Shown: positions 12,388 to 23,568 of the stretch, piece after piece
Numbering within the stretch: the first letter of the stretch is position 1
How the letters are laid out: each line of letters starts with the position of its first letter
Assembly: GCA_029204225.1 (NCBI GenBank)
Contig: CM055113.1
Location: 2,254,081-2,318,080, forward strand
Source of the DNA: Diphasiastrum complanatum
Taxonomy: Eukaryota; Streptophyta; Lycopodiopsida; Lycopodiales; Lycopodiaceae
Direction of reading: 5' to 3'
Length of the DNA stretch: 64,000 nucleotides
The notes under the pieces: generated by a model
Database searches by the model: none
The model's input: the letters and a program-made list of their open reading frames with translations, nothing else
What the model was told of the DNA's origin: nothing
Made by a program: the position numbers and the translations under genes

Positions 12388-13182
12388 TGACAAAATTTCT
12401 AGAATTCACACGTGTGGGAATGATTCACAAGTATGATTGATCTTATTAAGCTTTATGATTAGCACAATAACCTGATTCTAGATTGAATAGCAAGATCTAG
12501 TACAGAATTTATGGCTTAACCACAATCTAGCATGCTAAGAATCAGATAATGATTGCTTTGAATTACAAATGAGCACAAGTACAAGAATTTAGTGTATGAG
12601 CATTAGCCTCAACACGAGTTAGAGAGAGAAAGAGAGAGAGATATATTCAAGCAGATATGGTATAGATCCAAAATGGCATGGAATAGCTACAAAGCTTTGG
12701 TTCTTCATCAAAGATTATGAGAATAGCTACACATATTTATGGAGTTTAAGGTAGCTCGAGGTAGAACCACATCCATCCACCTTTCAATCACATCTAAAGT
12801 GGAAACTAGAGTCTAAGTGACATTTGTCACATCTCATGCATGTATCTCTACCTACTTTTACCAAGTGTCCTATTTCTAACTAGAATTGTACAAATCATCA
12901 TGCATGTGTCCATTTCACTTTGTGCATGCCTTGCATGTCACTATGGATCACTTACAATAAATGCATGTGATATGCTACGAGTTTCTACAAGCATATTAAT
13001 GCTATTTCTAAGTCTACAATTTATATGCAAGTTGTGTTCTACCAACTAGATATGAAATATCCATATAGCTCAAGTTCTATCTAGGCCAAATTTGGCATTT
13101 ACATTTATGAAACAACATACTTGCATAGTAAAAAGTTTGTAGCAAGCCTAAAGTCAAGATAGATTATTTTTCAATTTCAACA
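12388..13182. mobile_element. Solo LTR inserted in Copia RT, with 5-bp TSD
   Basis: The 795-bp segment starts TGACAAAATTTC and ends ATTTCAACA. The flanks are CATTG at 12383-12387 and CATTG at 13183-13187, a perfect target duplication. Removing it restores the RT reading across T-W-T-L. No coding is present. It carries CACACGTGTG near 12407. A start of TGTTGAAATTG makes minus orientation more likely. Confidence 0.85.
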
Positions 13183-13914
13183 CATTGGTCCACTTCCCCA
13201 CTCACAAGAGGGTTATTGACACCAAGTAGATCTTCAAGAACTCTGATGGTTTCAAAATGGAAAGCACGGCTAGTGGCGAAAAGATTCACTCAAGTCCAAG
13301 GAGTAGATTACCAAGAAATTTTAATTCATGTTGTCAAAATGCAGTCAATGAGGACTCTGATTGCATTAGTAGCGGCTGAAGACCTCAAAATGCATCAAAT
13401 GGATATCAAAACTACCTTTTTCAATGACTATGTCGAAGACGAGTTGTACACCTTCCAACCAGAAGGATTCGAAGTCAAAGGCCAAGAACACAAAGTGTGC
13501 AAGCTGCACAAAGAAATCTATGGCTTTAAGCAAGCCACAAGGGTGTGGTTCGAAAGGATCAATGTCTATCTCATTCAATTAGGTTTTGTGGACAATTCCA
13601 CTGACTGTAATGTTTATTCCAAATACATAGGTGTCAACTCAGTACACATGGCTCTATATGTAGACGATGCATTCATTCTATCTAACGACACTTCCTTAAT
13701 GCACACTACTAAGAGTGATCCGTCAAAGGAATTTGACATGACTAATCTAGGCATTGTTCATTCATTATTAGGAATACACATCACACGAGATAAATTACAT
13801 AAGAAAATTTATCTTAGTCAGCAGAAATATTTAGAAAATGTTTTAGAGAAGTTTCATATGTCTGATTGCAAACCAATTGATACACCAATGGATCCATCTA
13901 TAGTATTGAACCGC
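13183..13914 (+). pseudogene. Copia reverse transcriptase remnant
   Basis: It contains V-I-D-T-K-stop-I-F-K-N-S-D-G (TAG in place of Trp), then W-K-A-R-L-V-A-K-R-F-T-Q after a frameshift, M-H-Q-M-D-I-K-T-T-F-F, Y-G-F-K-Q-A-T, the catalytic box Y-V-D-D-A-F-I-L near 13660, and Y-L-S-Q-Q-K-Y-L-E-N. It breaks off at about 13914 where a 100-bp tandem repeat begins. Confidence 0.88.
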
Positions 13915-14210
13915 ATGAGTCAACCTTACGAGAGTAAGAGGAGACCAAAACTGCAAGCCACCTCAGGAAACTACCAAGGCAATGTCTGCAAGCAACCACA
14001 TCACAATCAACCACATGCGTCAACCTTACGAGAGTAGGCAAAGACCAAAACTGCAAGGCACCTCAGGGAACCGCCAAGGCAATGGCTGCGAGCAACCGCA
14101 TCGCAATAAATCGCATGCGTCAATGTTACTAATATGAACAAAGACCGAAGGCAACCGCCAAGGCGCCGTCAGGAATCGTAAGGCACCGCAAGAGTCAACC
14201 CTACGGTGAC
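13911..14210. repeat. Tandem repeat with exact 100-bp period (about 3 units)
   Basis: CCGCATGAGTCAACCTTACG at 13911 recurs as CCACATGCGTCAACC at 14011 and TCGCATGCGTCAATG at 14111. Each unit contains GACCAAAACTGCAAG or a variant and a CCAAGGCAATG block. The units are diverged, the third most so. Confidence 0.8.
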
Positions 14211-14507
14211 TATTCAAAGACTTCTAATTGAAAGGAACTGCAAGACTACGAAAGCAGTCTCCATACGGTTGCGATAAGCACCATTTCTTTCACGCTCCCA
14301 AAGCAGAGTTTAAATCTAAGTGAATTAGGCTTTGTATAGATGTCGTTGTACATTATTTCATGACCAAGTATGCACTTAGAGTTAAACTAGTCTTGTAATT
14401 AAAGATTAGTTAAAACCGTTTCTTGTAAACGAACAAGCACAATGTGTATAAATACATCTCAAGCTCTCATTGAGCAGGGTGTACAAGAGCGGAAGATTTA
14501 GCATTTA
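14211..14507 (+). repeat. LTR fragment related to the 3.8/8.6 kb Copia LTR
   Basis: The piece AAACTAGTCTTGTAATT followed by TTTCTTGTAAAC (14384-14430) matches the corresponding part of the LTRs at about 4096 and 8860. TATAAATAC at 14449 is a plausible TATA box. The 100-bp repeat upstream may belong to the same LTR. Termini are not defined. Confidence 0.5.
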
Positions 14508-15261
14508 TGTTATGTCCATGACCAGTGCATGGGATACAGTATACTCCTAGTTTAATTGGATACACGGTACTCTAGTGAAACAAGCTGTTAGTTATGCCAT
14601 GTCATACTAGACGTGACCCAAAAGAAACTAATATTCTTGTGAGGCCCAGAACACACTAAATGGAGTTTAGACAAGGTATAAGACAGCGTATGCATGTGTA
14701 GAGTTATCAATATCAATTCTATGAATAGTTGGTCCATGCATAGGACTCTATTCTAGATGAATCTATGTATAGGGAATTTAGGGCTATGCATGGCTGAGTG
14801 CCCAGGATGCTTTTGCCTCTATATAATGGGTCCAAATTTGCCCTACTCCTCATCATGGTTCTTGATTCATTGTCAGGCTCTCACTCTACATTCATGCTTC
14901 TTGTTCCTTGGCTTGGGGTTGAGGCTTCTAGAGATTGATTGGATGCTTCTATTTGGTTGGGTGGTTTCTCCACAGTGTGTTATCCTCTGTGTTTAGGATT
15001 TGTAAGTAGGATCTAAGGAGCTTCCCTTATAGTGCATGGACCAACTATTCATAGAATTGCTATTGATAACTCTACACATGCATACATTGTCTTATACCTT
15101 GTCTAAACTCCATTTAGTGTGTTCTGGGCCTCACAAGGATATTAGTTACTTTCGGATCACGTCCCGTAGACGTGGCATAACTAACAACTTGTTTCACTGG
15201 AGTACCGTGTATCCAAGACTAGGAGTATATTGTATCCTATGTACTGGTCATGGACATAACA
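14508..15261. mobile_element. 754-bp inverted-repeat (fold-back) element with TG...CA ends and 5-bp TSD
   Basis: Arms 14508-14740 and 15033-15261 are reverse complements of each other over about 230 bp at roughly 85-90 percent. The ends are TGTTATGTCCATGACC and GGTCATGGACATAACA, a perfect 16-bp match. ATTTA precedes the left end (14503-14507) and follows the right end (15262-15266). The spacer (14741-15032) has a short 79-codon frame that I do not consider real. No transposase is present, so any mobility would need help in trans. Confidence 0.65.
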
Positions 15262-16060
15262 ATTTATGTTACATTTCATTTTATGTTGTAACATACAATT
15301 GTTGCTCTTGCTCCATTTCAAGCAATTTATGTAATATACAAGCAGCACTTCTTTGTATGTGTCTTATGTAGATGTTTTATATGTGTTGTGATTTGATTGC
15401 ATTACTCTACCTTGCTTGACGCGCTCGTTCACTCACTCTGACATATCATGGACATCTCTGACTCCTCTCCATCTGATCAGACTACGGTCGTCTCTGACGC
15501 ATGAGGAACAAGCTCAAAAACTTTGCACCATAGTTCTTCATTCCGTAATTGAACATTCCTACTCTAAATCATTGCTAGTAATTCTTGCACTCTTCGGTGG
15601 ATGCGATTACCCTAATACCTGATTGCGCATTTGTTTTAAATCGGTCCTATATTGGGGCGGGATCTGTACCGCACTATTTTCTTTCCTCTCGTTCGGATCG
15701 AACAAATCTTAATAGAGCCTCACGGCTTACTAGTTTCGTTTCCTTTGTTCGTTCCATTCATTAACCCGATTCCACCAGTTGGTGATCTTGGTGTGCCAAT
15801 GGATAAAAATCACCGCCCACACACCAAATTGGCCTATAATTCATCAGCCATCCAGTTGGCCATAACAGTTGATTTTAATCGGGCACTCCAAGCTTATTCC
15901 CTGGAGTACATGTTTTCACTAGATCCGACGGTTAGGCAGTCAGCCTTATTTGCAAAAGATTTGGCTTTGTTGACGTCAGTTCAAGCACAGTGGGACGATT
16001 GTTTACCAGCCCTCAGCTTTGATCTGAATCTTCCAATGGCGTCTGAAAGAGTTCATCACA
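15262..16060. other. Insertion-block sequence, no recognised gene
   Basis: This is the remainder of the block separating the two RT parts. A 152-codon frame at 15652-16110 (plus) has mildly protein-like composition but no motif I recognise, and its last part overlaps the resuming Copia RT in another frame. It may be a fragment of another element. Confidence 0.4.
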
Positions 16061-16067
16061 AGATGAT

Positions 16068-16756
16068 GTGGAAAGAACATACATGGCAACAAGACCCTAC
16101 AAGAGTCTAGTTGGGCCTTTGATGTATGTTATATGCACCAAGGCAGACATGTCTACAGTAGTTAGAAAGTTGAGCCAATTCTTGAATGATCCTGGTCTAG
16201 CACATTGGAATGCAGCAAAAAGGGTTTTGAAATACTTGCAGGGACCTATTACACATGGAATAGTGTATTCAAGGCATAAAACTTTGATTGTAGGGTAGCA
16301 ATTTCAGATTGGGGAGGGGACTTGGATGACAGAAAATCTACATCAAGATATGTGTTTATCATGGCAAATGCGATGATTAGTTGGGTGAACACCAAGCAGA
16401 AGTCTATCGCGTTGTCTACAACGGAAGCGGAGTACATGGCTTTATGTCATGCTTCAAAAGAATACATATGGATTAAGAACTTCAGCAGGGAAGTTGGGAT
16501 CAAAATTGAAAGTTTTAGCTTACATAGTTATAATCAAGGCTATATTTTCTTATGTAAGAATGGAGGGTTCCATAAAAGAAGTAAACACATAAGTCTACAA
16601 TATCACTCTGTAAGGGATATGGTACAAACTGGAGAGATTAGTCTTTATTACTGTGGTATCAGAGAAATGATAGCTGACCTCATGACGAAGAGTCTGAAGG
16701 AAAAGATTTGCATGTTCAGAGATATCATGGGAGTAAAGCAAAGCTTTTTTGGATAA
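16068..16756 (+). pseudogene. Copia RT C-terminus and RNase H remnant
   Basis: The sequence Y-K-S-L-V-G-P-L-M-Y-V-I-C-T-K-A-D is the RT end, followed by H-W-N-A-A-K-R-V-L-K-Y-L-Q-G. After a frame break comes RNase H: K-S-T-S-R-Y-V-F, T-K-Q-K-S-I-A-L-S-T-T-E-A-E-Y, and the tail I-A-D-L-M-T-K-S-L-K. It completes the Copia element whose RT starts at 13183. Confidence 0.88.
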
Positions 16757-16780
16757 AGGAGTTTGAATTGAGGGTGGGAT

Positions 16781-17054
16781 TGATAAGTGCAATTCACCTC
16801 AGGGTTAGTTAACGGTCACATGTCTTATGATTCCTTATTTTGATGAATAATAACCAATGGAGTTCATGTGTTAGGCTGAACTTAGAATATATATAGGAGT
16901 TTTAAGATCAATGAAGATACACTTCTTGTTTTGGACGATCACACATGCTCGTTTATTAATTGTTCTTATGTTTTGTACTTAGCATTATTCATGTAATTAC
17001 ATGTTTGTCCCTGTTGTACTCTGATATAGCAATTAGTAACTAATAGATTTATCA
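16781..17054 (+). repeat. 3' LTR of the second old Copia element
   Basis: It is preceded by the purine-rich GAATTGAGGGTGGGA. It starts TGATAAGTGC and ends TTTATCA (6-bp inverted ends TGATAA/TTATCA). TATATATAGG near 16890 is a likely TATA box. Length is 274 bp. No partner LTR is in the window. Confidence 0.75.
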
Positions 17055-17306
17055 CTGAAAACTCCTGATCTTTGATAGATCTGTGGCGATCCCGTGTCTT
17101 GACACTATATGGCTGAGAGCCGCTATTGGGGCCTCACCTTTGACTCTTTACCGGGCAGATCAATGTTATATGCCCGGCTGATTTCATAATACATAAAAGT
17201 TGTCATAATACATAAAAGTTGTGAACATCAAGTAACACCATCTTTTTGCCTTTGAATCAAACTGACTACCACCGAAAATATACACAAATTAAGAAAACAC
17301 ATCACA

Positions 17307-17312
17307 TTTATT
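17307..17312 (-). terminator. Poly(A) signal of the dirigent-like gene
   Basis: AATAAA on the minus strand, 119 bases past the stop codon of the dirigent-like gene. Confidence 0.5.
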
Positions 17313-17430
17313 GCCACATTAAAGTTGTTCAATGCTATTAATGCTATACGTCGTCACATGCTTCAAGAGTGTGTACACTTTGGAAACCAAACGGAAAGCC
17401 TATCTGCAAATTAATCAATCTGTTCGACCT

Positions 17431-18069
17431 TTAAAAAGCTGATTGTGTTGTAAACTGGCGATTTATGCGAAGAACTGTATGGGAACGAAGATATCCGTCT
17501 GCTAAAACAGTCGGGGTGACAACCCCGAAACCTTGAGTGAGGATGAAATCACCCGTTCCTCCACTGAAGGAGTAAGTCCTGACTGGTATGGTGAGGTCTT
17601 CCAAAAAGGTAATTGGAATAGTGCCAATCAGCTTTCCAGCAGTGAAGTCCAGAGTTGCAACCACTAAAAGTTTAAGACAACCTGTACTGTTATAACATGC
17701 ATCGAAGAAGACGCCGTGGATTCTGCCTAGCTCTTGGGAAAAGAAATCGGGACCTTTTGTGATCTTGTCATCGAACACAACAGCGTCGCCGAAGGCAAAA
17801 GGGGGTGATGGATCCGGAGCACCTTTACCCCAGATACGGACAGCTGTGGAATTGCTGAAAGTAAAGTCTGACCTCACTACCTGAACGTAGAATTCGTACT
17901 TCTCTGTAATCTTTGGAAGTCGAATTGCTGCCTCTGCAGGCGTAAACACTGACCCACTTAGTAGCATCATCAGTACTGCAACCCAGAAAATATTTGCATA
18001 TCTACGATTGTGGATTGCTGCCATTCTATGAGACATCAAGGTATCTTCAGATTGTGACGCAAACTCCAT
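17431..18069 (-). CDS. Dirigent-like secreted protein
   Basis: Dirigent proteins are apoplastic eight-stranded beta barrels that steer phenoxy-radical coupling in lignan and lignin chemistry. From ATG at 18069 the protein has 212 residues; the frame continues upstream to 18099 only with GTG. A later ATG at 18024 would put the signal peptide (hydrophobic I-F-W-V-A-V-L-M-M-L-L, ending near A-E-A, residues 45-47) closer to the N-terminus. Dirigent hallmarks are F-G-D-A-V-V-F-D-D-K-I-T-K-G-P-D (93-108), L-G-R-I-H-G-V-F-F-D-A, L-D-F-T-A-G-K-L-I-G and the closing S-F-S-G-G-T-G-D-F. Two N-S-T glycosylation sequons lie near 73 and 127; C125 and C131 could pair. It is single exon with TATA and poly(A) signals, divergent from common angiosperm members, and the substrate is unknown. 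Confidence 0.85.
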   Translation of the reverse strand: MEFASQSEDTLMSHRMAAIHNRRYANIFWVAVLMMLLSGSVFTPAEAAIRLPKITEKYEFYVQVVRSDFTFSNSTAVRIWGKGAPDPSPPFAFGDAVVFDDKITKGPDFFSQELGRIHGVFFDACYNSTGCLKLLVVATLDFTAGKLIGTIPITFLEDLTIPVRTYSFSGGTGDFILTQGFGVVTPTVLADGYLRSHTVLRINRQFTTQSAF

Positions 18070-18123
18070 AGCAGGCGAACTGATGTGTTCAGAAGCCACT
18101 GCAATGATGAAGAATTTAGATCA

Positions 18124-18150
18124 TGCTCAGCTGAGCAGTGAGCATATATA
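18124..18150 (-). promoter_or_regulatory. TATA box and 14-bp palindrome upstream of the dirigent-like gene
   Basis: TATATA (18144-18150, minus) sits about 75 bp before the ATG at 18069. Between them is the perfect palindrome TGCTCAGCTGAGCA (18124-18137), which contains a CAGCTG E-box. Another imperfect palindrome (TAGCATAAATACTA... to 18351) lies further upstream. Confidence 0.5.
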
Positions 18151-18159
18151 CATATTACA

Positions 18160-21100
18160 AATGCACCAAATACCAGTTCGTGCTAGAACTCCTAGTGACT
18201 ACGGTCAAGCTGCAAGCAGCGGCTTCAACACGATAAGTCTTGAGCATCTTTCCAGGCTCTAGAGTCTTCTAGATTTTTACATTGTCCACCGTGACAGTGT
18301 CTGAAGTGCAGTCTCTATAGTCTATAGCATAAATACTATAGTATTATGCTAGCTCTTTGCACAAATCTTTGTAGAGTCTTTTAATGCCAAAGTACAAGAA
18401 AATGCTCATCCAAGGGTGCAGTGCAAGTGACAGAATGGCTTACATGTTACTCTGTCATTTTTTTAAAGCTAAGTACAAGAATATGCTTATAGTGACCCTC
18501 ACTCTCTCACTCTCACACTTGGATAGGCATATTTTTGAGTTGACATTTAGTGCCTATGCAAGAGATCCTATAATCCTAGATCTCCCCCTTGAATGAGTGT
18601 TTCATGATGACTTGAAAGATAAGATCATGAAAACCATACTATATTCATGGTGTTCAAAAAGAATGATTTGAGTAGAGTCTAGACTCAAAAAAAGGAAAAT
18701 AATTTGGTTGCATGAATGCCAAAACCTATGTAGCAATGAGGCATCTTCAGAGAAACATATGCATAAAGAGACACCACAAATCTTATTTTGGATTTTTACA
18801 TGCCTTTTTGCATGTAAAAATCGTTTTTGCGTGCCTTTTTGCGATTTTTACATGCCTTTTTGCATGATGAAATCATTTTTTGCTTTGCCATCTTGCCTTT
18901 CTATATAAATATTGCCCTTTAAGCCACGAATAAAAACTGGTTTGATGGGTGGTGATAAAAGGATGACCTTTTGATGCTTTAATTTTAAAATGAGCAAAAA
19001 CAATTGGACAACTTCACAGTGATGTTTGAACTAGAAATAAAAGTAGATTAAAAGACAATCAATGGGTGCCCTTTTGTAAAGTGTGCAAAAAAAAAAAAAA
19101 AGCCCCGCCAATAGCCACCCAAAAAATGATCGAAAGATTTAGTGGTGAGGGTTTTCATATGTGGAAACTCAAGGTGAGAATGATCATAATCCAAAGAGAG
19201 CTCTGGGAAGTACTTTTTAAAAACAAGAGATGATGATACAAGAAAGACTTTGATCAATGAGAAAATGGCCTAGAAGAGACCCCCTTTTTAATACTTTAAA
19301 GGACTTCAAAATCAGTTGCTCAATTTGTTCTTTAGAAATTGATATGGACACTTCTTGGATAAATGTTGGAAGGAAACTTGGAATGTGATTTATGCAAGGT
19401 TCTAGATGTTTCAAATTCCAAATGGCATTTTTGAAATGGAAGAGATAAACATAATAGGAAGCTACTTTTGTTGTGATCGAAAGTCTTCTGTAGCATCATA
19501 CTTGAATTTGCATATCCACACGCTACTTCACACACCCAAAAAGCAGTTGGTTCATGAGGGTAGGAACACATCCTACGATGAACACTTTTTTAATCCATGG
19601 GAGGGATATGCAAGAATCTATTAAGCTAGGGAATGCAACCTTAGTACAACACTTGAATGCTAGGACTGCTTCAGCTCAAATACTTCCATTGGGAAGTCAT
19701 ACACAAAAGCATATCTACCCATTAAAAAGTCATACACAAGGGCCTACCTACCAAGGGATGACAATCTTATTTCATTTGATAGAGGCAGGCCCCATATGCA
19801 ACAAAGTAGCAAAAGTGCCCAACCTCTTGCTAGGATGTCGTATGGAAGTTTCTACATATTGGTTTGTTGATAGATATAGGGTTGTTGAGAGTCAAATGGA
19901 TAAAAATCAAGCCAAACACATCTTATTTGGGTAGCAGGTTAACATCGAGGGATCAAAGCAATTTGGCAATCTCTTAGAGTAGCTTTTGGTACTCTAAGAG
20001 ATGGTAGGAAACAAATACAGTCTAAATTTGAAAAAGGCATTATGCACGTAGTTCATGGCAAAGCCCACCCTTAAGGTATATAAGATACTTTGTAAGATAT
20101 ACGACCTATTTGATCAAGCTATTTAGTTTCAATAAGATCATTGTGATTTCTAAAGGGGGAAGCAAAGGATTAGAAGACTACCATGATGAGTGGTTATCGC
20201 AAAGCTGCTTGGATTTGAAAAGAGAATCAACCATTGACAAGATGAGAACATACTCAAGCCACCCTGTACCCAAACTCCACGTTGGCCATCTAGCATCTCT
20301 TACTTGTGCCAAAGGAAGCACTTGGTGAACATCTAGTAAAAAGTTTGGTTGCTTTCTAGACTTTTGAAAAGCTTTCAAACACACAAGGAAGCAAGCATGA
20401 CTTGGGTGCCAAGCTGTGGATTGTACACTCTTCACAAAATGTGGACCCCAAATCGAGCATGGTACCAGGCTACCACAGCTTTTTTGGCAAGACCCGGTAT
20501 TGCAGCTATATGTAAAGCTGCAAGTGCCATTGTAAAGCTTGTAACAGTCATCCCATATATCGTGTTGGGTCTCCCATGGAAGTTAATAAACTTCTTTCTT
20601 TCTTTCTCTACTATAGACATATCTGAGTATACTTTGAATGGTTGCCTTTAACTCCAAATACATATTCAAGGTTGACCTGGTCATCTTGAACCTACTGTAT
20701 ATGTATTCTTAATTTTTTTCGGTAAGTTCCAGCCAAAATTTCAAATTTGTGAGGGGATGTAATGTGGTGCATATTTAGGCAGTGCCCTTCATTATTATTA
20801 TAGACAAAACTGATCACTATATACTAAGATCCACAGATACCTGTTTCAGGTATTTTTTTAAATGTATGTTTCATTTCATATGTAAGGAACGGAGCACATT
20901 CCTATGTGGAGAACAAAATACAAAATTCACTTATTTACATGCAAGTTTTGAAATCATACCCCATCCGGCCACGTGGATTCCTACGGCATTTGGTCATGAT
21001 ATCAGGTTTCTATGCTGAAGCTCATATGACACATTCCACTTGTTACTGAATACATATGTCCTGGTGCTACTCTTTTTGAAAACCAAGAACTACTTCATGT

Positions 21101-21812
21101 TGTTTCAAAAAGAGGTATCATATAATCACACCAAGGTCTTCCATATCACACAACAAAATCCATAGATTCTCGTTTTAGAATCACAAATGAACCCCAAATT
21201 CCGTAGAGCACCTTGCTTTATAGTCGAAAGATTAGCACATCCTGGAGCCAGAAATGCTTCATCATGCATGAAATTGAAGCTTCTAACAACTGTATTCGAT
21301 CAACATCTCAGAGTAACTGCCTCCAAACCTCCTACAGCCCCCAAATCTAGGATTATTGGTAGCTGTATTGAGAGTAATGCAGTAAATTTACTGCAGCATG
21401 TGCACAACTCATGTGACAAAGCTTTTTTTGCAGCTTGCTGTCAGAGAAAACTTGAATTCCAAGAATTTTGAGTGGAGGTTTCAGGTGCTGCATTACATCA
21501 AGAACAAATTCCTTATGAACAACAGATAGATGCTACATCTGGAAGGCACACATGCCACAGCATCAGTTGCCACTTCATCGAACCACAAATGTCTCACCTG
21601 TTCAATGGGCAGCAGGTCCTTACTCTCTTTTTGAATCCCTACACCCAAAGAAAATGCAAGTCACTAGTTTATTCATGTTTTGTTGAAAATACAATAAAAG
21701 AATCTATGCAGTGAACAAAATCTAGTCTTTAAAAAACTAAGAACCTAATTCTTTGAATGATCAGCACCACATAACCAAAATGCTGAAAATTCACAGAGAA
21801 GTGGTCTGATAC
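18160..21812. other. Mostly non-coding region between the dirigent-like gene and the last located TON1-like exon
   Basis: Apart from one Copia gag scrap near 19.1 kb I find no gene. A hairpin-forming repeat of TTTTTACATGCCTTTTTGCA type occurs at 18790-18870. The missing 3' exons and UTR of the TON1-like gene should lie somewhere below 21811, but I could not place them. An acceptor-like site near 21445 (minus) opens a short frame in the right phase; it is unproven. Confidence 0.5.
19126..19233 (+). pseudogene. Copia gag N-terminal scrap
   Basis: The 35-codon frame has the gag start pattern F-S-G-E-G-F-H-M-W-K-L-K-V-R-M followed by R-E-L-W-E-V, then a stop. Continuation is not recognisable. 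Confidence 0.6.
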
Positions 21813-21940
21813 CTTCTGCTGATTTCTAGCCTTTTCAACATATCCTCGTAACCATAACTGCTTGCAAATCTCGATCCTGGTATTTCATTAGGTTTCGAAT
21901 CAGCAATAGTAGAAGATGTCGAAGAGCCTCCTGCTCGTTG
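21813..21940 (-). CDS. TON1: TON1-like exon 5
   Basis: The acceptor is TTTTATGTTGTCAG and the donor is GTATCAGA. It gives 42 codons plus two bases. It starts Q-R-A-G-G-S-S, a motif I associate with plant TON1 tails, and ends K-R-L-E-I-S-R. The phase joins exon 4 exactly. Confidence 0.75.
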
Positions 21941-23530
21941 CTGACAACATAAAACCAAAAATTAAGATGAACGCAGTATTGGCATCAAGTTCAATTCTCA
22001 AATCACATGTCCTAGCTACAAGACAGATTTGTGTCAACCCCTTTAATGATTTAAATAGCAAAACAAACATGAAAATCACAGAATTCAAAGAGTGTCCTTA
22101 TCAGCTTAAACTTTTGCTCTACGGGCTTCTTGGACCATAAGCATCACATATTTCAAAGCAAGGTCATCTAGCAACGCGATCAAGGAGAAACAGATCATAG
22201 ACTTCGGTGTATATTGGGCCAAGATTGATTGGCATTGATGAAGCCGTCAGGGCAAGGTAATTATACATAAAAGATTCAAAGATCAAAAATTCCGACTTAA
22301 GCCCGTATGCATTCTAGTGGCATGTAGACCTGCCAAAGAACCAACTGGACACTTTTTCAGGTTCACACAGCCATTGCTTAAAAGATGTTCCTTCACACTT
22401 TTTGCCAGGTGATATCTAGTTTCTAATTTGTATGTTGCTCAACATGAAACTCACAATCACTTAAATTGTGACGAGGCATTAAGCTAATTGCCGTTAAAAG
22501 ATAAAAATTCAAAGCTTTGCCAGTAACATGCCACTTTAAGCAACATGTAGGCTTTCCAAAGGGGTCCAGATAAGAAACAAAATTGACGTTTTTGCAGGTT
22601 AACAACTGGAATTGAGACGTGGCATGAATCTGATTGCTGTTAAAAGATAGGAAAATCAAAGCTTACCCGCAACATGCCATCTCACTTCAACATCTTTTAA
22701 TATTCATACGGATCAAATTGATTGGTCATGTTGCTATTGTGATTCACTAAGAATATAAGCTATAAGATTGGGCCCTGAAAATCCAACATTGATTAATTCA
22801 TTATTGATGGGGCCTCTGGTACTGGGTTGCAAAACTTACCCAACAACTGTCCCGGCAATATATAAACTAGCCATTTCTGCTCTAACATAGGCTCCTTCAA
22901 AGGAAAAATGGCGAATGTAGGGGGGGGATACATTCTTGATGGAAAATAATAAGCTAGAAGGCAGTTTAAATTATTGCATTTGATGGTTCAGACTGAAGAG
23001 CACCTATGTGGAACGTGAACTTTGGGACACTGTGACCAACATCGTACCCACAAGAACTGAACCTGGATTACGTTGACCTCTAACATTGTATCAGGTAGAC
23101 AAATGCTGAAGTATGTATGCAGTGTGCACATTGTCATGACTATTGCAAAAGTCACTTTCTCAAGACCTTTTGACGAAATCAAATTATGTACCACAACCAT
23201 TGTGGCATCCAATTGAATGGATTGATTATAACTTAGAAACCTGTTATGACCCTTTTGGGCCGGAACATACTGGGTTGGAACGTTTTTTTTTTAAAATTAA
23301 ACATGAGCTTGACGCAGAGCCTATGTTAGGCCCCAATTGTGGCCCTAACGTACCCTGGAAGGACCAGCGACCATGTGGGTCAGGTGATTGCCAGTGGTGG
23401 GCAATGTTGTATCGAAATGCGTTCGAAACACCACGTTCGAAATGGATCCGTTTCAAACGTCAAACGGATGTTCGAAACGACTGTTTTATGCTTTTCCGCG
23501 CGGTCCCAAGAGGTCAGCGAGAGAGGGTTT

Positions 23531-23568
<38 letters not shown>

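Larger units (their letters stand above)
8985..17054 (+). mobile_element. Second old Copia element, 5'-truncated and broken by several insertions
   Basis: Coding pieces in order are the gag end and protease (8985-9450), pre-integrase and integrase start (9640-10084), integrase continuation (11821-12100), linker and RT start (to 12387), RT (13183-13914), and RT end plus RNase H (about 16080-16756), then a 274-bp 3' LTR. The gaps are filled by the LTR-like array (10085-11820), a solo LTR (12388-13182) and a mixed block (13911 to about 16060). No 5' LTR is present because the left end joins the truncated LTR of the preceding element. Confidence 0.8.
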